Shown: piece by piece, positions 58,726 through 64,000 of the stretch
Numbering within the stretch: position 1 is the first letter of the stretch
Layout: every line of letters starts with the position of its first letter
Assembly: GCA_003367665.1 (NCBI GenBank)
Contig: QKXI01000017.1
Coordinates: 1 to 64,000 of the forward strand
Length of the DNA: 64,000 nucleotides
Direction of reading: 5' to 3'
Source of the DNA: Leifsonia sp. ku-ls
GTDB lineage: Bacteria > Actinomycetota > Actinomycetes > Actinomycetales > Microbacteriaceae
The notes under the pieces: generated by a model
What the model was told of the DNA's origin: nothing
The model's input: only the letters and a program-made list of their open reading frames with translations
Databases searched by the model: none
Translations under genes and position numbers: made by a program

Positions 58726-61700
58726 ATGTCAACCAGATTCGGCAGGCTGGCGCGCGCCGCGGCCGCCGCCATCGCGGGAGCCGGCCTCGCCGCCGGCGCG
58801 CTCGTGGCGACGCCCGCGTTCGCCAGCACGGACGGCAGCGGTGTCGTCATCAACGAGGCCTACCTCTCCGGCGGCAGCGCCGGCGCGGCCTTCACGAACA
58901 AGTTCGTCGAGCTCTACAACCCGGGCGACAGCGCGGTCAGCCTGGCGGGCTGGAGCCTCCAGTACCGTCCGGCGACGGGCACGGCGGCCGCGACCGGCGT
59001 GGTCCCGCTGACGGGCTCGATCGCCGCGAAGGGCTATTACCTGGTCGGCGGCGGCTCCAACGGGTCGAACGGCCAGGCGCTGCCGACGCCGGACGTGGCG
59101 AGCAACGCCCTCAACCCGAGCGGGACGACGGGCACGCTGATCCTGGCGAAGACCGCCTCCGCCCTCACCGTGCCGACCGGCTCGGTGACCGGGAACGCGA
59201 ACGTCGCCGACCTCCTCGGCTACGGCACCTCCAACACGTTCGAGACCGCGAAGGCGACCGCGCCGACGGGCAACACCGACGTGAAGTCGCTGGTGCGCAC
59301 GAACGCCAAGGACACCGACGACAACAGCGCCGACTTCACCCTCAGCGCGACCATCACCCCGCAGAACGCGGCGTCGACGCCGGGCACCGGCGACCCGGGC
59401 ACCGGCGACCCCGGAACGGGCGACCCCGGGACCCCGGCCGACACGACCCCGATCGCCGACATCCAGGGCACGGGCGACACCAGCCCGAAGGCCGGCCAGA
59501 CGGTCACCACGGCGGGCGTCGTGACGGCGCAGTACGCGACCGGCGGGTTCAACGGCTTCTACATCCAGACCCCGGGCACCGGAGGCGCGCTCGACCTGGC
59601 TACGCACACCGCGTCCGACGCCGTGTTCGTCTACGGCTCGTCGTTCGCCGGCCAGGTGGCCGCGGGCGACTACGTCAAGGTCACCGGCGCGGTGAGCGAG
59701 TTCAACGGGCTCACCGAGATCACCGCGACCGGCGTGACCAAGCTCGACGCGTCCACGGTGACCGCTCCGGTCCCGGCGACGGTCGGCCTGCCGGCGACGG
59801 CGGCGCAGCGGGAGAGCCTGGAGGGCATGCTGATCGCCCCGCAGGGCGCGTTCACCGTCACCGACGTCTACTCGGCCAACCAGTACGGAGAGATCGGGCT
59901 CGCGGCGGGCGACAAGCCGCTCGTGCAGCCGACCGAGGCCGCGCGTCCCGGCACGGCGGAGTACGCCGCGGTCGTCGCCGACAACGCGGCGCGCGCGGTC
60001 ACGCTCGACGACGGGGCCTCGACGAACTTCCTGAGCAACGCCAACAAGTCGAAGCCGCTGCCGTACCTGTCGCTGACGAACCCCGTGCGGGTCGGCGCCC
60101 CGGTCGCGTTCACCAAGCCGGTCATCCTCGACTACCGCAACAACGCGTGGAAGTTCCAGCCGACCAGCGAGCTGACCCCGGCCAACGCGGCCACGGTGCA
60201 GCCGGTGACGTTCACCAACACCCGCGCCGCGGCGCCGGCGAACGTCGGAGGCGACCTGCGCCTGGCGACGTTCAACGTGCTCAACTACTTCACCACCACC
60301 GGTGACCAGCTGAGCGGCTGCACCTTCTACACCGACCGCGACGGCAACCCCATCACGGTCAACAGTGGATGCGACGCCCGCGGCGCCGCGAACGCGGAGA
60401 ACCTGAAGCGCCAGCAGGACAAGATCGTCGCGGCCATCAACGGCCTCACGGCGGACGTCGTCTCGCTGGAGGAGATCGAGAACTCGGCGCGCTTCGGCGA
60501 GGACCGCGACTCCGCCCTCGCCACCCTGGTCGGCGCGCTCAACGCGGCGGCGGGCTCCGAGGTGTGGGGCTACGTGAAGTCCCCGTCGACCCTCCCGGCG
60601 ACCGAGGACGTCATCCGCACCGCGTTCATCTACAAGAAGGCGACCGCGGAGCCGGTCGGCGCGTCGAAGATCCTCGACGACCCGGCCTTCTCCAACGCCC
60701 GCCAGCCGCTCGCGCAGGCCTTCAAGAAGGTCGGCACGAAGGACTCGTCGGCGTTCCTCGCGATCGTGAACCACTTCAAGTCCAAGGGCTCCGGCTCCGG
60801 GGCCGACGCCGACCAGGGCGACGGCCAGGGCGCCTCGAACGCCTCGCGCGTGAAGCAGGCGCAGGCCCTCGTGGCCTTCGCCGACGAGCGCAAGGCGGCC
60901 CTGAAGACCGACAAGGTGCTCCTCATCGGCGACTTCAACGCCTACCTCAAGGAGGACCCGATCAAGGTCCTCACCGACGCCGGCTACGTCGACCAGGTCA
61001 GCACCCGCACGTCGAAGGCCACCTACTCCTTCGGCGGCACGGTCGGCTCGCTCGACCACGTGCTCGCCTCGCCCGCGCTGAACAGCACGATCACCGGCGC
61101 GGACGTCTGGAACATCAACTCGGGCGAGTCGGTGGCGCTGGAGTACAGCCGCTACAACTACAACGTCACCAACTTCTACGAGCCGGGGCCGTACCGGTCC
61201 TCCGACCACGACCCGATCGTCGTGGGCCTCGGGCTGCTGCCGAAGCCGGTGACGCTCAACCTGATGAACATCAACGACTTCCACGGCCGGATCGACGCCA
61301 ACACCGTGAAGTTCGCGGGCACGATCGAGAAGCTCCGGGCGGAGGCCGGCGAGGCCAACTCGCTGTTCCTCTCGGCGGGCGACAACATCGGCGCCTCCCT
61401 GTTCGCGTCGGCCTCGGCCGGCGACATCCCGACGCTCGACGTGCTCAACACGCTCGACCTCAAGACGAGCGCGGTGGGCAACCACGAGTTCGACAAGGGC
61501 TACGCCGACCTCACCGGACGCGTGAAGGACGCGGCCGACTTCTCCTACCTCGGCGCGAACGTCTACAAGAAGGGCACGAAGGACCCGGCACTGCCCGAGT
61601 ACGCCGTGTTCGACGTGGACGGCCTGAAGGTCGGCGTCATCGGCGCCGTCACCCAGGAGACCCCGACCCTGGTCTCGCCCGGCGGCGTCTCGTCGCTCGA

Positions 61701-63501
61701 CTTCGGCGACCCGGTGGAGGCGGTCAACCGCGTCGCCGGCGAGCTGACCGACGGCGACCCCGCCAACGGCGAGGCCGACGTGATCGTCGCCGAGTACCAC
61801 GAGGGCGCCGGCTTCGGCACGCCGGAGGGCGCGACGCTCGACCAGGAGGTCGCGGCCGGCGGCGCGTTCGCCGACATCGTCACCAAGACGAGCGCGAAGG
61901 TCGCGGCGATCTTCACCGGCCACACGCACAAGCAGTACGCGTGGGACGCCCCGGTCCCGGGTGTGGACGGCAAGACCCGTCCGATCCTGCAGACCGGCAG
62001 CTACGGCGAGAACATCGGGCAGATCCAGCTGACGGTGGACCCGGAGACCGACGCGGTCACCGCCTACACCGCCCGCAACGTCGCCCGCACGACGGACGCC
62101 GACGCGGCCCTCGTCTCCGCCTACCCGCGGGTCGCGGCGGTCAAGACGATCGTCGACAAGGCGCTCGCCGATGCCGCGGTGATCGGCAACCAGAAGGTCG
62201 GCTCGGTGACGAAGGACATCACCACCGCCTACCTCAACGGCGCCCGTGACGACCGGATGAGCGAGTCCACGCTGGGCAACCTCGTCGCCGACTCGCTGCT
62301 GTCGACCCTGTCGCCGGCGGAGCTGGGCGGCGCAGAGATCGGAGTGGTCAACCCGGGCGGCCTCCGAGCGGAGCTGCTCTACGGCACCGACGGCACCGTC
62401 ACCTACGCCCAGGCGAATGCGGTGCTGCCGTTCGTGAACAACCTGTGGACCACGACCCTCACCGGGGCGCAGTTCAAGCAGGCGCTCGAACAGCAGTGGC
62501 AGCGCAACGCCGACGGCACCGTGCCGAGCCGGCCGTTCCTCAACCTTGGCCTGTCGAAGAACGTCCACTACACGTTCGACGCCACCCGGCCGGAGGGCGA
62601 CCGCATCACCAGCATCCTGGTGAACGGAAAGCCGATCGACCCGGCGAAGTCGTACCGGATCGGCTCGTTCTCCTTCCTGCTCCAGGGAGGCGACAACTTC
62701 CGCGCCTTCGCGGCGGGGAAGGACACCAAGGACTCGGGCCTCATCGACCGGGACGCCTGGATCGGCTACATCCAGAAGAACAGCCCGCTCTCGCCCAGCT
62801 TCGAGAAGCTCGGCGTCGGCGTCAGCGGAGTGCCGACCGGCACGCTGCAGCGCGGTCAGCAGGTCACCCTCCAGGTGTCCAAGCTGAACCTGACCTCGCT
62901 CGGCAGCCCGGCCAACACGAAGCTGGACCTCACCTGGAACGGCTCGGCCGCTCTCGGCTCCGCCCCGGTGGATGCCGCGGGCAACGCGACGGTGACCTTC
63001 ACGGTCCCGGCGGACGCGGCCGGCGCGAGCACGCTCGTGCTGACCGCGCCGGACTCGGGAACGGTCGTGCGCGTGCCGCTCGCCGTGGCCGACGTCCCCT
63101 CGAACCCGAAGCCGGGCACCGACCCGAAGGCCGCGAAGGAGTCGGCGCTCAAGAAGGCGCTCGAGGACAAGGTCACCGTCGACAAGGACACCTACAAGCC
63201 GGGTGAGGCGATCCGCGTCACGGTCGGCGCGGCGCATGCCGGTGAGTGGGTCTCCGTCTGGCTGTACTCGCCGGCGCAGAACGTCGGCGGCGGCTGGGTG
63301 CAGGTGCCGGCCGACGGCGTCCTGAAGCTCACCCTCCCGAAGGACGCGGGCAACGGCCAGCACAAGCTGTCGGTGCAGAGCGCGAAGGGCGACGTGATCG
63401 GCTGGACGACCCTCAAGGTCAAGGCGGACAAGCCGAACACCGGCATCCCGGTGCTCGACTGGCTGATCGACCTGCTCGACCGCATCTTCGGCTGGTTCTA
63501 A
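58726..63501 (+). CDS. Secreted multidomain nuclease/5'-nucleotidase (LTD-ExeM-like-UshA fusion)
   Basis: The 1591-residue product begins with a signal peptide (about 1-33, cut near FAS). A lamin-tail-like domain (about 36-170: VVINEAYLSGGSAG, FVELYNPGDSAVSLAGW) and a linker with PGTGD repeated three times (219-233) follow. An OB-like segment leads to an ExeM/NucH-type endonuclease domain (509-835: LATFNVLNYF, VVSLEEIEN, LLIGDFNAY, SSDHDPIVVG). Then a UshA-like metallophosphatase (INDFHGR at 849-855, GNHEFDKG with Asn919) and its C-terminal domain (about 1155-1365) with NPGGLR. Ig-like modules and a hydrophobic tail close it. It would degrade extracellular DNA and dephosphorylate the nucleotides. 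GAGGAGAACA precedes the ATG. Confidence 0.85.
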   Translation: MSTRFGRLARAAAAAIAGAGLAAGALVATPAFASTDGSGVVINEAYLSGGSAGAAFTNKFVELYNPGDSAVSLAGWSLQYRPATGTAAATGVVPLTGSIAAKGYYLVGGGSNGSNGQALPTPDVASNALNPSGTTGTLILAKTASALTVPTGSVTGNANVADLLGYGTSNTFETAKATAPTGNTDVKSLVRTNAKDTDDNSADFTLSATITPQNAASTPGTGDPGTGDPGTGDPGTPADTTPIADIQGTGDTSPKAGQTVTTAGVVTAQYATGGFNGFYIQTPGTGGALDLATHTASDAVFVYGSSFAGQVAAGDYVKVTGAVSEFNGLTEITATGVTKLDASTVTAPVPATVGLPATAAQRESLEGMLIAPQGAFTVTDVYSANQYGEIGLAAGDKPLVQPTEAARPGTAEYAAVVADNAARAVTLDDGASTNFLSNANKSKPLPYLSLTNPVRVGAPVAFTKPVILDYRNNAWKFQPTSELTPANAATVQPVTFTNTRAAAPANVGGDLRLATFNVLNYFTTTGDQLSGCTFYTDRDGNPITVNSGCDARGAANAENLKRQQDKIVAAINGLTADVVSLEEIENSARFGEDRDSALATLVGALNAAAGSEVWGYVKSPSTLPATEDVIRTAFIYKKATAEPVGASKILDDPAFSNARQPLAQAFKKVGTKDSSAFLAIVNHFKSKGSGSGADADQGDGQGASNASRVKQAQALVAFADERKAALKTDKVLLIGDFNAYLKEDPIKVLTDAGYVDQVSTRTSKATYSFGGTVGSLDHVLASPALNSTITGADVWNINSGESVALEYSRYNYNVTNFYEPGPYRSSDHDPIVVGLGLLPKPVTLNLMNINDFHGRIDANTVKFAGTIEKLRAEAGEANSLFLSAGDNIGASLFASASAGDIPTLDVLNTLDLKTSAVGNHEFDKGYADLTGRVKDAADFSYLGANVYKKGTKDPALPEYAVFDVDGLKVGVIGAVTQETPTLVSPGGVSSLDFGDPVEAVNRVAGELTDGDPANGEADVIVAEYHEGAGFGTPEGATLDQEVAAGGAFADIVTKTSAKVAAIFTGHTHKQYAWDAPVPGVDGKTRPILQTGSYGENIGQIQLTVDPETDAVTAYTARNVARTTDADAALVSAYPRVAAVKTIVDKALADAAVIGNQKVGSVTKDITTAYLNGARDDRMSESTLGNLVADSLLSTLSPAELGGAEIGVVNPGGLRAELLYGTDGTVTYAQANAVLPFVNNLWTTTLTGAQFKQALEQQWQRNADGTVPSRPFLNLGLSKNVHYTFDATRPEGDRITSILVNGKPIDPAKSYRIGSFSFLLQGGDNFRAFAAGKDTKDSGLIDRDAWIGYIQKNSPLSPSFEKLGVGVSGVPTGTLQRGQQVTLQVSKLNLTSLGSPANTKLDLTWNGSAALGSAPVDAAGNATVTFTVPADAAGASTLVLTAPDSGTVVRVPLAVADVPSNPKPGTDPKAAKESALKKALEDKVTVDKDTYKPGEAIRVTVGAAHAGEWVSVWLYSPAQNVGGGWVQVPADGVLKLTLPKDAGNGQHKLSVQSAKGDVIGWTTLKVKADKPNTGIPVLDWLIDLLDRIFGWF
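59380..59424 (+). repeat. Three tandem PGTGD-encoding 15-base repeats
   Basis: Three consecutive 15-base units encode PGTGD (residues 219-233 of the nuclease), followed by a degenerate PGTP. They form the flexible linker between the lamin-tail domain and the next domain. Copy number could vary between strains by slippage. Confidence 0.8.
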
Positions 63502-63518
63502 CCGCAGGACCGCGGCGG

Positions 63519-63549
63519 ACGCCGGGCGTGCTCACAGCGCGCCCGGCGT
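63519..63549 (+). terminator. Terminator after the nuclease/nucleotidase gene
   Basis: ACGCCGGGCG (63519-63528) pairs perfectly with CGCCCGGCGT (63540-63549) around an 11-base loop. It starts 17 bases after the nuclease stop and lies before the convergent CHY gene, so it can work in both directions. No T-tract follows. Confidence 0.65.
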
Positions 63550-63576
63550 TCGGCGTCTCCGGGCGCGTGCCCTCTC

Positions 63577-63900
63577 TCACACCTCGAAGTACAGGTGGGT
63601 ATGCAGCCGGCACCCCGGGTTGAACGCCGCAGAGCACCGCGGGCAGGCGTCGACCTCCAGGTACTCGGCGATGGTCAGCTCGCTCCCGCAGACGCCGCAC
63701 AGCACCGCTCGCTCGTCCCTCGCCGCGACGGGCCACTGCCGCGCCGGGTGGCCGGCGGCCTCGGCGTGGCAGAGGTGGCACGGGTAGTACTCGCCGCAGC
63801 AGGCGAACTTCAGGGCGACGACGTCGACCGGGGTCCGGTAGTGGATGCAGCGCGTCTGGTCGTCGACGACGGGCCCGAGCACGCGTGGTCGCGGCGTCAT
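63577..63900 (-). CDS. CHY zinc-finger protein
   Basis: A 107-residue protein rich in Cys and His pairs: TRCIHYRTP near residue 17, FACCGEYYPCHLCHAEAAGH (33-52), VLCGVCGSEL and DACPRCSAAFNPGCRLH. This is the CHY zinc-finger arrangement, which binds three zinc ions. In bacteria it is a stand-alone protein of unknown role. The ATG overlaps the stop of the preceding ecfT-like gene (ATGA), an operon that extends off the right edge. Confidence 0.85.
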   Translation of the reverse strand: MTPRPRVLGPVVDDQTRCIHYRTPVDVVALKFACCGEYYPCHLCHAEAAGHPARQWPVAARDERAVLCGVCGSELTIAEYLEVDACPRCSAAFNPGCRLHTHLYFEV

Positions 63901-64000
63901 CGCACGCCCCGGGCGGCCAGCGCCTCGCCGAGCTGGTCGGCGTGCTTGAGGGAGAGGATGAGGAAGGGCACGGCGAAGAAGCGAAGCCCCGGCCGTCCGC
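63897..64000 (-). CDS. ecfT: EcfT-like transporter transmembrane protein, C-terminal end only
   Basis: Only the last 34 codons are inside the window. They read LRFFAVPFLILSLKHADQLG and EALAARGVR before TGA. A hydrophobic segment followed by a helix containing ADxLxxALxARG is the pattern of the EcfT subunit coupling helices of energy-coupling-factor vitamin importers, which hold an Ala-Arg-Gly motif. The stop overlaps the CHY zinc-finger start. The rest of the gene, and any ATPase or substrate subunit, lies beyond position 64000. Confidence 0.6.
   Translation of the reverse strand, partial: GRPGLRFFAVPFLILSLKHADQLGEALAARGVR

Noticed and set aside
63421-63501. An LPXTG-like sorting signal (KPNTG) at the nuclease C-terminus
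   Set aside because: No Leu at the first position, no true membrane segment and no basic tail follow, so sortase anchoring is unlikely.
1-64000. tRNA or rRNA genes, CRISPR arrays, riboswitches, insertion sequences, prophage
   Set aside because: I looked for conserved arms, spaced repeats, known aptamer cores and transposase motifs and found none that I could support.

Overview
The window is about 71% GC, densely packed, and reads as the chromosome of a high-GC Gram-positive actinobacterium. ROK, LacI and MarR regulators, DUF5996, DUF4190 and HelR proteins, and ATPase-less CUT1-type sugar importers point to Microbacteriaceae, and something Leifsonia-like is my best guess. I see no rRNA, tRNA, CRISPR array, IS element or prophage. 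No gene-free stretch exceeds 300 bases; the longest is 17845-18129.

Region A (1-17 kb) is a plant-glycan locus. At the left edge, a minus-strand operon (FAH-family hydrolase, SDR dehydrogenase, start of an FMN-dependent L-lactate dehydrogenase) diverges from a mutarotase gene. This fits the lower half of the non-phosphorylative L-fucose pathway, which ends in pyruvate plus L-lactate. It is followed by an acetylxylan-esterase-like gene, a secreted GH27 enzyme, a GH36 alpha-galactosidase and a divergent GH95 alpha-L-fucosidase. Two paralogous ROK regulators lie tail to tail, followed by a complete importer (two permeases and a lipoprotein) without its own ATPase. Together the genes could strip acetyl, galactosyl and fucosyl groups from oligosaccharides such as fucosylated xyloglucan fragments; that substrate is inference.

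Region B (17-21.4 kb) holds ordinary genes: a NAD(P)-binding protein, a hypothetical protein, DUF4190, an MFS exporter with a soluble tail, and DUF5996.

Region C (21.4-32.6 kb) is a fructan locus. A GH68/GH32-like enzyme diverges from an operon of cytoplasmic GH32, a sugar-binding lipoprotein, two permeases and a LacI regulator. A secreted GH32 with nested C-terminal modules lies at 30.1 kb. The divergent promoter at 22.45 kb and the promoter of the secreted enzyme carry the same pair of 16-bp operators in the same geometry, which defines a small regulon.

Region D (32.6-43.5 kb) has redox, phosphatase, membrane and GH15 genes, a hemerythrin-like protein, and MarR and MerR regulators. An MFS transporter and an FAD monooxygenase are each broken by a single-base frameshift in a short homopolymer.

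Region E (43.5-50 kb) is an antibiotic-resistance cluster. A helR RNA-polymerase-protection gene sits behind a dihydrofolate-reductase-family gene and a dyad matching the rifamycin-associated element. An erm 23S rRNA methyltransferase is preceded by a leader peptide and stem-loops and followed by an MFS exporter.

Region F (50-64 kb) holds a DHFR-like protein, a universal stress protein, VOC, nitronate-monooxygenase-like and GNAT genes, two previously easy-to-miss small proteins, a telA/DUF2200 operon, a LysR regulator diverging from a 1591-residue secreted nuclease/5'-nucleotidase fusion, and a CHY zinc-finger gene overlapping the end of an ecfT-like gene at the right edge.
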